Shown: piece after piece, positions 17,751 to 26,901 of the stretch
Layout: each line of letters begins with the position of its first letter
Numbering within the stretch: position 1 is the first letter of the stretch
Origin: Ilumatobacter sp963746265
GTDB lineage: Bacteria; Actinomycetota; Acidimicrobiia; Acidimicrobiales; Ilumatobacteraceae
Assembly (NCBI GenBank): GCA_963746265.1
Contig: CAVVAM010000014.1
Coordinates: 124,001-188,000, forward strand
Direction of reading: 5' to 3'
Length of the DNA stretch: 64,000 bases
Notes under the pieces: generated by a model
Told to the model about the DNA's origin: nothing
What the model saw: the letters and a program-made list of their open reading frames with translations, nothing else
Database searches by the model: none
Position numbers and translations under genes: made by a program

Positions 17751-18136
17751 TTCGCAGCGTCCCGCATCGCCGGAGAGCCTGGATCAACCGACACCACCGA
17801 TCCGGCCCGACGGCAGCGGACACCCACCTGTCAGGGACGCAGCGGGAGCCCCACAACAGTGGAACACCCCCCGATCATGATGGTCGCATGGATGAGCGGG
17901 GCGTGCTCGAAGGCATGGAGGCGTGGCGGCGACTGTCGATCTCCGACGTCTCGGCCGCCGACGGCGCGACCCGCGACGAGCCCCCGGCGCGGGCGCCGAG
18001 TGGCGAGCACCACGGCGCGATGCGCACACGCCCGGACAGCACCCAACTCGCTGATGACGATGACCAGCCCCATCCGGCGAGTGCGCAGAACGCAACGGAA
18101 CCGTGTCCGCAGCATTCACTGCGTACCATCGGAGAC
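17751..18136. other. region upstream of the AddB-like gene, no clear gene
   Basis: About 390 bases following the decayed gene. The frame of the downstream nuclease gene is open from an ATG at 17888 and has fairly coding-like composition (MDERGVLEGMEAWRRL...). That sequence is Asp/Pro-rich and the nuclease already has a complete N-terminus at 18137, so it is left out of that gene. No RNA gene or terminator recognised. Confidence 0.4.
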
Positions 18137-21100
18137 ATGGGTGTCACCTGCACGGCCGTGTTCGCCGACGGGGCACTCCCGGCACTGGCCGAGGCGGTTC
18201 GACTGGCGAAGGGCGCAGACCCGCTCGCGTCGTTGACGATCATCGTCCCGACGAATGCGGTCGGTGTGACCGCTCGTCGATGGCTCGGGGCGAACGGCGG
18301 TGTCGCCGCGATCGAATTGGTGACACCCACCCGTTTGGCGGAACGTATCGCGGGCGCCGAGCTCGCAACGGCAGGTCGACTGCCGGTGTCGACCCCGCTG
18401 ATCGACCTGACGGTGCGTGAGGTGTTGCGAGCCGCACCCGGCGACTACGAATCGGTCGCCGCACATCCCTCGACCGTCACCAGCCTGCGCGACCTGCACC
18501 GTGAGCTCCGGCTGGAAGGGCCGGCGGCCGGCCCCCTGCTGCGAGGATCGTCTCGGCGCGCCCGTGAGGCGGCACGAGTCTCCTCGATGGTTGCCGAACG
18601 GTTGGCGAACGACTGGTTCGACGAAGCCGACCTCCTCACCTTGGCGATCGAGCGCATCCGCGCCGGCGGTGTCGCCCTCTCCGATCGGGTGATCGCCTTC
18701 CTCCCCCGACCCGACGGGGGCCTCGCCGCCGGACTGTTCGCAGCGATCGGCGAACGAGCAGAGCTCCACGTCCTCGTGGAATGGAGCGGCGTCGATGGTG
18801 TCGACGCCGAGACAGCCGGCTTCGCCTCAGCCATCGGCAGCTCGATCACGCCGCCCGCCGGCGTCGCTCCCGCTCCCCCGGCCGACACCGCCATCGTCTC
18901 GACGACCGACGCCGACGAAGAGGTCCGGCACGCCGTTCGACGGCTCGTCGACGCCGCACGGGCCGGTACGCCGTTTGCCAGGATGGCGCTGGTCTGGCCG
19001 ACCGATCGACCGTACGCCCGCCTCGTCGAGCACCACCTCGATGTCGCCGGGATCCCGTGGAACGGGCGGCCGGGCACGCTCGTCACCGAGCGCCTGGTCC
19101 CGCGCTTCCTCCTCGATCTCCTCCAGCTCGACCGCCGTGGGCTGCGCCGCAACGACCTGTTCGACCTGCTCGCCGACATCCCGATCCACACCGCCGACGG
19201 CAGTCGGGTGTCGGTCGCCCGGTGGGAACGCCTCGCTCGGGCAGCCGGCATCAGCCGCGACGAGCACTGGACTCCGCGACTCGCACGATTCGCAACGTCG
19301 CTCCGGGCACAGGAGCCACCTCGCGAACGAGACGCCGTCGACGTCGACCGACTCATCTCCTTCGTCGACGACCTGCGCCGTGATCTGGGCCACCCGCAAC
19401 GCACCCGGACCTGGCAGGCATGGGCCGAATGGTGCGACAAGCAGGTGCTGCACCGCCTCGGCCGCTCGGTGCTCGACCAACTCGACGAGGCCGAACGCCT
19501 CGCGTCCGACCATGCGAGTCGGGTGCTCGACCGGCTCCGGCACCTCGATGCGGTCAGCCGCCCGGTCACACGCGGTGAGTTCCGCGCCGCGTTCGCCGCG
19601 GAGTTCGACGGCGCTCCCGGTCGTCTCGGCCGCCTCGGCGACGGCGTCGCCGTCGGCTCGCTGGCCGGTGCGGTCGGCCTCGACACCGACCTGACGATCG
19701 TGCTGGGTGCCGCCGACGGCATCCTGCCGCCCGCTCCGCCCACCGATCCGCTGATCTCCGACGCCGACCGGCGCGCGGCCGGCCTGCCGACCTCCGACGT
19801 GCGAGCGCACCGCATCCACCGGAGCTTCATCGGGCACCTGATCACGTCGGCCGACGCGATCGTCAGCGTGCCACGGGGCGACCTGCGGGCCACGACCGAC
19901 CGGCTCGAGTCGCGATGGATCCCCGAACACCTGCCCGACGCAGATCGCGTGATCGTCAACAGCCATCACGCCGGCCTGCTGGCGTGCGAGTTCCCGGCCG
20001 CGCCCCACGAACACCGACTGCGTCACCGGGCCGCGATCGGCTCGCAGGGTGGCGCCGCCCTCGCCGAGGCGTGCGGGGACGACGCTGCCGCACAGCGAGC
20101 CCTGCGCCTGCGCGCTGCCCGACGCGCCGACCGGCTCACCGAGTACGACGGCGACCTGAGCGAAGTGTCGATCGAACACTTCTCCGAACCGGTGTCCGCG
20201 TCGCGGATCGAGCAGTGGCCGTCGTGCCCGCACGGCTACTTCATGCGGTACCTGCTCGGCGTCCGGCCGCTCGACGACCCTGCCGACGAGCTGGGCCTGT
20301 CACCGATGGAACGCGGCAACGTCATCCACGAGACCCTCGACCGCTTCCACCGCAGGGTCATCGACGGTGAGGTCCCCCAACCCGGGGGCGACGGCTGGTC
20401 GCATGCTGCGACGACGGTGCTGCTCGAGACGTTCGAGACGACCGCCGACGAGTTCGAGCGCTCGGGGCGCACCGGGCGTGCGGCGAACTGGTTCCTGCAA
20501 CGACGTGCGGTTCGAACCGAGCTCCTCGACTGGTTCGTCGCCGACGGCCTGCGAGCCGCAGAGCGCGGCGCGCGGGTCATCCACTCCGAACTCCGTTTCG
20601 GCTACGACGACGGCAGCGTGACCCTCCCCCTCGCCGACGGCCGCCGACTCGCGGTCGCCGGCTACGCCGATCGGGTGGATCGCACCGCCGGCGGCGAGCT
20701 CGTGATCATGGATCACAAGACAGGCAAGCCCGACGCCTTCAAGAAGATCGACCGAGCGGAACCGACCGAGGGAGGGCGCAAGTTCCAGCTCCCGATCTAC
20801 GCCGCTGCCGCGCTCGCGGTGGCCGGCGAACAGGCGGGCCAGACGTCGACCCCGGTGCGCGCCGAGTACGACTTCTTCGGACGAGGTGCGTACGAGCGGT
20901 TCGGCTACACCTTCGATGCGTCGGTGTGGGCCAAGGTCACCGAGGACCTGCAACGGGTGGTCGACGGCATCGAGTCGGGCCTCTACCCCGCCGTGACCGA
21001 TCCGCCCCAGTACCGGCACTCCGTCGGGTGCTGGTACTGCCAACCCGACGGGCTCGGGGTCGATGAGCGGTTCGCCGAATGGACACGCAAACAGACCGAT

Positions 21101-21145
21101 CCCCGGTTGGCGCCCTGGTTCGCCGTTGCAGGGAGCGAGTCCTGA
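18137..21145 (+). CDS. AddB-like PD-(D/E)XK nuclease/inactive helicase subunit
   Basis: 1002 residues from the ATG at 18137. An N-terminal helicase-like part begins with LTIIVPTNAVGVTARRWLG instead of a Walker A and appears to be structural. The C-terminal RecB-type nuclease domain shows VAGYADRVDRT and LVIMDHKTGKPDAF (about 850-865), with Asp and DHK as PD-(D/E)XK residues. Cysteines at about 697 (PSCPHGYF) and the pair in VGCWYCQPDG (about 964-967) could hold the [4Fe-4S] cluster known in AddB. The next gene encodes the ATPase partner, joined by a TGATG overlap. Together they would resect double-strand breaks for homologous recombination. AdnAB is the other actinobacterial option, but there both subunits keep motor motifs. 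Confidence 0.85.
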   Translation: MGVTCTAVFADGALPALAEAVRLAKGADPLASLTIIVPTNAVGVTARRWLGANGGVAAIELVTPTRLAERIAGAELATAGRLPVSTPLIDLTVREVLRAAPGDYESVAAHPSTVTSLRDLHRELRLEGPAAGPLLRGSSRRAREAARVSSMVAERLANDWFDEADLLTLAIERIRAGGVALSDRVIAFLPRPDGGLAAGLFAAIGERAELHVLVEWSGVDGVDAETAGFASAIGSSITPPAGVAPAPPADTAIVSTTDADEEVRHAVRRLVDAARAGTPFARMALVWPTDRPYARLVEHHLDVAGIPWNGRPGTLVTERLVPRFLLDLLQLDRRGLRRNDLFDLLADIPIHTADGSRVSVARWERLARAAGISRDEHWTPRLARFATSLRAQEPPRERDAVDVDRLISFVDDLRRDLGHPQRTRTWQAWAEWCDKQVLHRLGRSVLDQLDEAERLASDHASRVLDRLRHLDAVSRPVTRGEFRAAFAAEFDGAPGRLGRLGDGVAVGSLAGAVGLDTDLTIVLGAADGILPPAPPTDPLISDADRRAAGLPTSDVRAHRIHRSFIGHLITSADAIVSVPRGDLRATTDRLESRWIPEHLPDADRVIVNSHHAGLLACEFPAAPHEHRLRHRAAIGSQGGAALAEACGDDAAAQRALRLRAARRADRLTEYDGDLSEVSIEHFSEPVSASRIEQWPSCPHGYFMRYLLGVRPLDDPADELGLSPMERGNVIHETLDRFHRRVIDGEVPQPGGDGWSHAATTVLLETFETTADEFERSGRTGRAANWFLQRRAVRTELLDWFVADGLRAAERGARVIHSELRFGYDDGSVTLPLADGRRLAVAGYADRVDRTAGGELVIMDHKTGKPDAFKKIDRAEPTEGGRKFQLPIYAAAALAVAGEQAGQTSTPVRAEYDFFGRGAYERFGYTFDASVWAKVTEDLQRVVDGIESGLYPAVTDPPQYRHSVGCWYCQPDGLGVDERFAEWTRKQTDPRLAPWFAVAGSES

Positions 21146-24100
21146 TGAGCGGCGTGCAGCACCCTCCCGATCAGGGCGCCCGTGATCGCATCGCGACGGA
21201 GCTCGACGTCAACCTCTTCGTCGAGGCAGGTGCAGGCGCCGGCAAGACCTCGAGTCTCGTCGGCCGCATCGTGGCACTCGTCGAGTCGGGGGTCGAGATC
21301 GGCGCGATCGCTGCGATCACGTTCACCGAGAAGGCTGCGGCCGAGCTTCGCCACCGTCTTCGCGGTGCGCTCACGGATGCCGGTCGGTTCGAGGCGCTCG
21401 CGGCACTCGACCACGCGCCGATCGGCACGCTCCATGCGTTCGCGCGCCGTCTCCTCAACGACTCTCCGGTGCCTGCCGGGCTCCCTCCCGGCTTCACGGT
21501 GCTCGACGAGCTCGAGAGCCACCTCGCGTTCGAGGAACGGTGGGAGGCGCTGCTCGATCGGCTCCTCGACGAACCGAATCCGCCCGGTGGAGTGATCGAC
21601 GGCGGCAGCGAGCTCGTCGAGCTGTGCGAACTCGACAACTTCCGTGTCCAGGTCGGCGGTCGCCGCGTCGCAACGTCGTTCCACGACAACTGGGACCTCG
21701 TCGAGTCGCGCGTGCTCCGTGACGCTCCCGGTGAGTGGCGACTCGACGTCGAACCGTTCCTCCGACGGGTGCTCGCCGTGTGCGAGACCCCGGTGCCCGA
21801 TGACGACAAGCAGGCCGAGCGCCTGGCCGTGCTCCGCGCTCACGCCGAGGCGGCGCTCGACGAGGATCGTCTGGGCGGACGGATCGCACGGCTGACCCTG
21901 CTGGAAGACCGGTGCCGGAAGGTGCGCAACTGTGGGGCCCAGGCGAAGTGGAAGCGGGCCGGGCTCGACCCGGCTGGGCTCTCGGTGCTCCGTGACGCGC
22001 AGGTCGAACTGGCCGACGAGGCACTCGCCCTGCTCGACCAGGTGCGCCGGCGACGCGTCGAGGTGCTCGGCGCCGTGTTCGGGCGATGGGTGCTCGCATC
22101 GGCGACCGAGCGTGGCGCACAGGGCACCCTGGAGTTCCACGACCTGCTGGTCCTGGCCCGGCGACTGGTCGCCACACAACCCTGGGTCCGCCGCGCCCTG
22201 CATCACCGATATCAGCGGATCCTCCTCGACGAGTTCCAGGACACCGATCCGATCCAGCTCGAGATCGCGGTCCGGCTCGCCGCCGCCCCCGACGACCCGG
22301 CGCAGGACGGCGACTGGCGAGAGCTGCGGCCGCTGCCGGGGCGGCTGTTCATCGTCGGTGATCCGAAGCAGTCGATCTACCGCTTCCGGCGCGCTGACAT
22401 CGCGCAGTACATGCGGGCGGCCGAGCTGGTCGATGCCACGGTCGCCACCCTCTCGGCGAACTTCCGGTCGTCGCGCCCCGTGCTCGATTGGGTGAACCAC
22501 GTGTTTTCCGACGTGATCACCCGGCAGCCGGACACCCAACCCGCTTACCAGGCCCTGCAGCCGAGCCGACGGCACTTCCCCGATCACGGGTCGGTCACCG
22601 TGTTCGGTGTCGGCGAGCACGACGATCTCGGCAGTCGGAAGGCCGAAGAGATCAGGTGGCGTGAGGCCGCCGACGCGGCAGACGCCGTCGCAACGGCCCT
22701 GGTGGACGGATGGTTGGTCACCGATGACGCCGAACTTCGCCCGTGCCGGCCCGGTGACATCACCGTGCTCCTCCCGGCGCGCACGTCGCTGCCGGCACTC
22801 GAAGCCGCACTGCGCGAGCGCGAGCTCCCGTACCGTGCCGAGAACAGCTCGGTCGTGTACGCAACGCACGAGATCCGCCACCTCATGTTGGCGCTCCGCG
22901 CTGCTGCGGATCCGACCGACGAACTGGCCATCGTCGCCGCGCTCCGCTCTCCCCTGTACGGGTGCAGCGACGTCGAGCTCTACGAGTGGCGACGGGCAGG
23001 TGGCCGGTGGTCGATCTGGTGGGAACCGCGCGACGACGATCCGGTCGAGCTGCTCGATCATCCGGTCGGGGCGGCGCTGCGACACCTGGGAAGCATCGCC
23101 CGGCGAGCGAGTCGTATCGGCCCCGCAGATCTGCTCGATGCGCTGGTCGACGAACGTCGAACCCTCGACGTCGCACTCGACCATCCCGATGCACGCGACG
23201 TGTGGCGTCGCATCCGATACGTGATCGACCAGGCACGGGCGTGGAGCGATGCCGGCGGGCACGGCCTGCGGCGCTACCTCGCCTGGGTGCACCTGCTCGC
23301 CAGCGAGAGTCGCAATGCCGACACGATCCTGCCCGAGCACGACGACGACGCAGTGCGCATCATGACGATCCACGCCGCCAAGGGGCTCGAGTTCCCGATC
23401 ACCGTCGTCTCGGGCATGACGACCAAACCGCGGGGCACGCAGTCGAACGCGGTCGTCTGGCATCGCGACACGTGGACGATCTCCAACACGAAGAGCCCCG
23501 ATCCGATCTTCGAGGACTTCATCCCGCTCGACGAGCAGATGGGCGACGCAGAGCGACGTCGCCTCCTCTATGTGGCATGTACCCGTGCGGTCGATCACCT
23601 GGTCGTGTCGCTCCACCGCTACCCCGACAGTTCACCCACGCCGTTGGCCGAGAGCGGCGCGCTCCTGTTCCACGCCGGTGGAGCCGAGGCGGCGGGCGCC
23701 CGTGAGCTGGTGCCGACGACGGGCGTGTTCGAGACCTCGGGTGTCGCGGTTCCGGAGTTGGCATGGTCCCATCAGGTCGAGTGGGATCGGGAGCGTCGCC
23801 GTGCCTTCACGAGCGCACGGCGACGGCCGAGCGTGAGCGCCACCCATCTCGCCGGCGAGGCCGACACGGATCCCGGCCTCGACAAGGGCGCCGTCGACCT
23901 CGACTTGCCGCCGTGGCAGCGAGGCCGCTACGGCACCGCGGTCGGTCGAGCCGTCCACGCGGTGCTCCAGTACGCGGACTTCGCAACGGGCGCGAACGTC
24001 GACGCCGAATCGGCTGCGCAGTGTGCGGCGGAGGGCATCGTCGGCATGAACGACACCGTGGCGTCGCTGGCTCGATCGGCGCTCTCGTCGCCCGTCGTCC

Positions 24101-24480
24101 GGCGGGCGAACGGAGCATCGCACCACCGGGAACTCTTCGTGGCGGCCCCAGTCGGCGGACGCACGGTCGAGGGATACATCGACCTGTTCATCGACACCGA
24201 CGAGGGCGGCATCATCGTCGACTACAAGACCGATCAGTGGCCCGACGACGATGCGCGGGCGGAACGCATCGGACGCTACCGGCGCCAACTCGCGGCCTAT
24301 GGGGTGGTCCTCGAACGCATTCTCGGGCGCCCCGTCGCAGGAGCGATGCTGGTTCGCTGCCGACCCGACGGCCCGGCCGAAGAGATCGTGATCGACGACT
24401 GGGCTGCGGCCCTCGCACGAGGCGCGCAGCCTGGCGGCCGTCAGCTGAATCGCCGGCGGCCCGAGTCGGCGATGCTGTGA
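21145..24480 (+). CDS. AddA-like UvrD-family helicase-nuclease
   Basis: 1111 residues, ATG at 21145 sharing its first base with the TGA of the AddB-like gene; GGGAG lies about 10 bases upstream. SF1A helicase motifs in order: AGAGAGKTSSL (Walker A, about 27-37), AAITFTEKAAAELRHRL (Ia), DEFQDTDPIQ (Walker B), VGDPKQSIYRFRRAD (III), MTIHAAKGLEFP (V) and LLYVACTRA (VI). A C-terminal RecB nuclease domain has VEGYIDLFIDT and GIIVDYKTDQW (about 1020-1030). It is the motor subunit of an AddAB-type complex for double-strand break processing. Its last 40 bases overlap the convergent gene at 24441. Confidence 0.92.
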   Translation: MSGVQHPPDQGARDRIATELDVNLFVEAGAGAGKTSSLVGRIVALVESGVEIGAIAAITFTEKAAAELRHRLRGALTDAGRFEALAALDHAPIGTLHAFARRLLNDSPVPAGLPPGFTVLDELESHLAFEERWEALLDRLLDEPNPPGGVIDGGSELVELCELDNFRVQVGGRRVATSFHDNWDLVESRVLRDAPGEWRLDVEPFLRRVLAVCETPVPDDDKQAERLAVLRAHAEAALDEDRLGGRIARLTLLEDRCRKVRNCGAQAKWKRAGLDPAGLSVLRDAQVELADEALALLDQVRRRRVEVLGAVFGRWVLASATERGAQGTLEFHDLLVLARRLVATQPWVRRALHHRYQRILLDEFQDTDPIQLEIAVRLAAAPDDPAQDGDWRELRPLPGRLFIVGDPKQSIYRFRRADIAQYMRAAELVDATVATLSANFRSSRPVLDWVNHVFSDVITRQPDTQPAYQALQPSRRHFPDHGSVTVFGVGEHDDLGSRKAEEIRWREAADAADAVATALVDGWLVTDDAELRPCRPGDITVLLPARTSLPALEAALRERELPYRAENSSVVYATHEIRHLMLALRAAADPTDELAIVAALRSPLYGCSDVELYEWRRAGGRWSIWWEPRDDDPVELLDHPVGAALRHLGSIARRASRIGPADLLDALVDERRTLDVALDHPDARDVWRRIRYVIDQARAWSDAGGHGLRRYLAWVHLLASESRNADTILPEHDDDAVRIMTIHAAKGLEFPITVVSGMTTKPRGTQSNAVVWHRDTWTISNTKSPDPIFEDFIPLDEQMGDAERRRLLYVACTRAVDHLVVSLHRYPDSSPTPLAESGALLFHAGGAEAAGARELVPTTGVFETSGVAVPELAWSHQVEWDRERRRAFTSARRRPSVSATHLAGEADTDPGLDKGAVDLDLPPWQRGRYGTAVGRAVHAVLQYADFATGANVDAESAAQCAAEGIVGMNDTVASLARSALSSPVVRRANGASHHRELFVAAPVGGRTVEGYIDLFIDTDEGGIIVDYKTDQWPDDDARAERIGRYRRQLAAYGVVLERILGRPVAGAMLVRCRPDGPAEEIVIDDWAAALARGAQPGGRQLNRRRPESAML

Positions 24481-25157
24481 TAGAGACCCGACACGCTCAA
24501 CCGGAACGTGGCCAGCAGGAAGATGGCGCCGAAGGCGAGGACGAGTGGCAACAACACGGCTCCGAAGATCCGCACCCGTGCGTCGAGGAACGGCTTGATG
24601 ACGCTCGCGTCGACGGGTGTGCCGTCCGGGTGAAGGGTTCGCATCGGGTCTTCGTAGACCGGACAGTCCACGTCGGTCTCCGAGACGCCGATCACCTCGT
24701 CACCACCGAAGTTCTCGATCGGCTCCGAGACCCGTGAGACGAGCAGCCCGAGATCGGGGTCGACGACCGCCGCCACCAGGTACGACTCACCGTCTTGGAG
24801 GTACTGCGCGTCGAGGCCGTACCGAACGTCGATGCGGTCGCCGAGGGCGAACGGGTCGCTCCGGCCGCTGCGGACCCGTTCGATCTCGAATCGGATCGTC
24901 CGATAGTCACGATCGTCGACCTCACCGACGAACACGACGTGCGGCAGACGTGGTGCGGTGCACCCGGTCGGTACCGGTATCAACGGCAACGTCGGCGGCG
25001 GACCCTCGGTGGTCTGACCGCCGGTCACGTCGCCTTGGGGGTCCTCCGGGACCGAGTCGGGCGGCGGCTCCTCCTGTGCGGCTGCGCCGTCGGGCGTCAT
25101 CGAGACGGCGAGGGTCGCGACCAGGAGCGCCACCGAAGCTGTCACGATTCGCCGCAC
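24441..25157 (-). CDS. secreted, C-terminally membrane-anchored protein of unknown function
   Basis: 238 residues. An N-terminal signal peptide (MRRIVTASVALLVATLAVSM, AAAQ cleavage-like site) is followed by a Pro/Glu-rich linker. A globular region (about 65-195) then has RFEIERVRSGRSDPF and GLDAQYLQDGESYLVAAVVD, and a single membrane segment near the end (IFGAVLLPLVLAFGAIFLLATF). The topology suggests an extracytoplasmic domain held to the membrane. Two Cys (GCTAPR, VDCPVY) could form a disulfide. The gene overlaps the 3' end of the AddA-like gene by 40 bases in convergent orientation. No domain family recognised. Confidence 0.72.
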   Translation of the reverse strand: MRRIVTASVALLVATLAVSMTPDGAAAQEEPPPDSVPEDPQGDVTGGQTTEGPPPTLPLIPVPTGCTAPRLPHVVFVGEVDDRDYRTIRFEIERVRSGRSDPFALGDRIDVRYGLDAQYLQDGESYLVAAVVDPDLGLLVSRVSEPIENFGGDEVIGVSETDVDCPVYEDPMRTLHPDGTPVDASVIKPFLDARVRIFGAVLLPLVLAFGAIFLLATFRLSVSGLYHSIADSGRRRFS

Positions 25158-25216
25158 GCCGCCGAGGGTATCGCTCGGTCGGCGTGCGTGAACGGCAACC
25201 CGGGAGGGATACTGAT

Positions 25217-25330
25217 GTGGTGGGATACAGTCCGTACCGGAAGTTCAAGGCCCGTACGGGCGACTACGTGATGGTGGTCGCCGCCGGTTTGGCCGGCGTC
25301 GCGCTCGTCGCCTGGGCGCTGTTGTCCTGA
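25217..25330 (+). CDS. 37-residue single-span membrane protein
   Basis: A very short gene: GTG at 25217 with a strong GGGAGG ribosome binding site about 9 bases upstream. It encodes VVGYSPYRKFKARTGDY and then one hydrophobic span (VMVVAAGLAGVALVAWALLS) up to the stop, adjacent to the convergent stop of the YraN gene. The basic, Tyr-rich N-terminus would face the cytoplasm. Clean ribosome binding site, ideal membrane span and high third-position GC support a real gene. It is divergent from the secreted protein gene (60 bases). Function unknown. Confidence 0.6.
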   Translation: MVGYSPYRKFKARTGDYVMVVAAGLAGVALVAWALLS

Positions 25331-25690
25331 TCAGAACGCGCCTTCGAGATGTTGGAGCCGGACGCCGTCGATGGCGATCACGTCGAACCGGATCCGTTCG
25401 TAGTCAGCGGCGCTCGAGCGGAGCCAGCTGGCGGCGAGGAGGCGGATCTGCTCCTGCTTGCGGGCGTCGACCGCGGCAGCCGCTCCCCCGAACGCGCCAC
25501 GTCGTCGGGCCTTCACCTCGCAGAACACGATGACGTCATCGACGGTGGCGACGATGTCGAGCTCACCACGGAGGTGCCGCTCCGGCGACCGCCAATTCCG
25601 GTCGAGCACGTCGTAGCCGACACGGCGGAGCAGCAGGCAGGCTCGATCTTCGCCCCACTGCCCACGAGCACGCTTCGACTGGTCACCCAT
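25331..25690 (-). CDS. YraN/UPF0102 nuclease-like protein
   Basis: 119 residues, the usual size. The protein has the UPF0102 pattern with a restriction-endonuclease-like fold: RARGQWGEDRACLLLRRVGY at the N-terminus, RGELDIVATVDDVIVFCEVKAR carrying the E-x-D...E-x-K catalytic-type residues, and AVDARKQEQIRLLAASWL. Role unproven; YraN homologues are usually beside rnhB, rplS or comM/dprA genes. Here it follows rplS on the same strand, 62 bases apart. Confidence 0.9.
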   Translation of the reverse strand: MGDQSKRARGQWGEDRACLLLRRVGYDVLDRNWRSPERHLRGELDIVATVDDVIVFCEVKARRRGAFGGAAAAVDARKQEQIRLLAASWLRSSAADYERIRFDVIAIDGVRLQHLEGAF

Positions 25691-25752
25691 GGGCGCGTAC
25701 CTCCGAGATCGTGAGATGTCGGGGTCGAGCGACCCGAGGCGGAGTCAGGGAC

Positions 25753-26100
25753 TCAGAATTCGCGCTTCTCGCGCACCTTCGCGGCCTTACCGATGCGGTC
25801 GCGGAGGTAATACAGCTTGGCGCGGCGCACATCGCCACGCTTGGTGACCTCGATTTTCTGCACCGTGGGGGCGTGCACCGGGAACGTGCGCTCGACACCG
25901 ACGCCGTAGCTGAGCTTGCGGACGGTGTAGGTCTCCTGGAGACCACTTCCCTGACGGCGGATGACGTTGCCCTGGAAGACCTGGACACGCTCCTTGCCAC
26001 CCTCGACCACCCGCACGTGCACCTTCAACTCGTCGCCGGGGGCGAAGTCGGGGATGTCGTCGCGGAGGGAATCGTTGTCGATGAGGTCGGTCGTCTTCAT
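25753..26100 (-). CDS. rplS: 50S ribosomal protein L19
   Basis: 115 residues. Full-length bL19 with FAPGDELKVHVRVVEGGKER, VQVFQGNVIRRQGSG, SYGVGVERTFPVH and the C-terminal RAKLYYLRDRIGKAAKVRE signature. It sits at the 30S-50S interface of the ribosome. It lies downstream of trmD on the same strand with a 58-base spacer that contains a hairpin (26134-26150), the usual trmD-rplS order. Confidence 0.98.
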   Translation of the reverse strand: MKTTDLIDNDSLRDDIPDFAPGDELKVHVRVVEGGKERVQVFQGNVIRRQGSGLQETYTVRKLSYGVGVERTFPVHAPTVQKIEVTKRGDVRRAKLYYLRDRIGKAAKVREKREF

Positions 26101-26133
26101 GGCGTCTCTCTCAGGAAGGGCCCCTCAACGTGT

Positions 26134-26150
26134 CGAGGGTCAGTCCCTCG
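26134..26150 (-). promoter_or_regulatory. hairpin in the trmD-rplS spacer
   Basis: CGAGGG and CCCTCG form a 6-base perfect stem around a 5-base loop, 34 bases before the rplS ATG. It is not followed by a T-run on the minus strand, so it is not a standard terminator. In an mRNA it could attenuate or adjust translation between trmD and rplS, whose products are needed in very different amounts. Confidence 0.35.
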
Positions 26151-26158
26151 GGGGCGGA

Positions 26159-26893
26159 TCAAGGATACGGGACGGGTGGGAACTCTTCCAACAGTGCGCG
26201 CTCATCATCTGTGATGCCGCCGCGCGCCTCGATCAGGTCGGGTCGGGCCGCGAGGGTGCGATGCAGCGCCTGGGCGCGACGCCACCGGTCGACGCGGCCG
26301 TGATCGCCGCTGCGAAGCACGTCGGGCACGTCCCATCCCCGAAAGGTCGCCGGGCGGGTGTAGTGCGGCTCCTCGAGCAGGCCGGATCGGCCGAAGCTCT
26401 CACGCTTCGGGCTGTCGGCGTTGCCCATCGCCCCGGGAAGCAGCCGGGTGACGGCCTCGATGATCAACAGGGCCGCGACCTCACCACCGTTCAGCACGAC
26501 GTCGCCGACGCTCATCTCGCCATCGACGAGATGCTGGCGAACTCGATGATCGACGCCCTCGTAGCGGCCGCAGAGCAGGCTGAAGCCGTCACCGGCGGCC
26601 AGTTCGGCCGCGATGGCCTGGTCGAAGCGATGGCCACCAGGGCTGAGGAGGAAGAGCGGTCGCGGCGGGTCGGCCGCTTCGACCGCATCGAAGAGTGGTT
26701 CCGGCTTCATCAGCATGCCCGCTCCCCCACCGAACGGCGCATCGTCGACCGTTCCGTGGACGTCGGTGGTCTGATCCCGTGGGTCGTGCAGTCGGAGGTC
26801 GAGCACGTGGTTCTGCCGTGCCTTGCCCAGCAGACTGTCGGAGCAGAAGCCCTCGATCAGCCCGGGGAACAGCGTGAAGACGTCGATGCGCAC
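26159..26893 (-). CDS. trmD: tRNA (guanine-37-N1)-methyltransferase
   Basis: 244 residues from the GTG at 26893. A SPOUT (knotted) methyltransferase that methylates G37 of tRNAs next to the anticodon. Family blocks: RIDVFTLFPGLIEGF at the start, GGGAGMLMKPEP, LLCGRYEGVDHRV (SAM knot), EMSVGDVVLNGGEVAAL and PHYTRPATFRGWDVPDVLRSG. The start was placed at the GTG that gives the family N-terminus (VRIDVFTLFPG); the frame continues upstream into rimM. rimM ends 8 bases upstream. Confidence 0.96.
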   Translation of the reverse strand: MRIDVFTLFPGLIEGFCSDSLLGKARQNHVLDLRLHDPRDQTTDVHGTVDDAPFGGGAGMLMKPEPLFDAVEAADPPRPLFLLSPGGHRFDQAIAAELAAGDGFSLLCGRYEGVDHRVRQHLVDGEMSVGDVVLNGGEVAALLIIEAVTRLLPGAMGNADSPKRESFGRSGLLEEPHYTRPATFRGWDVPDVLRSGDHGRVDRWRRAQALHRTLAARPDLIEARGGITDDERALLEEFPPVPYP

Positions 26894-26901
26894 GGGCCAG
26901 G

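Noticed and set aside
17888..18136. N-terminal extension of the AddB-like protein
   Set aside because: The frame is open and fairly GC-biased, but the protein already begins correctly at 18137 and the extension is low-complexity.
20983..23616. 877-codon open frame on the minus strand across the AddA-like gene
   Set aside because: Antisense to an unmistakable helicase; composition is that of a GC-rich shadow frame.
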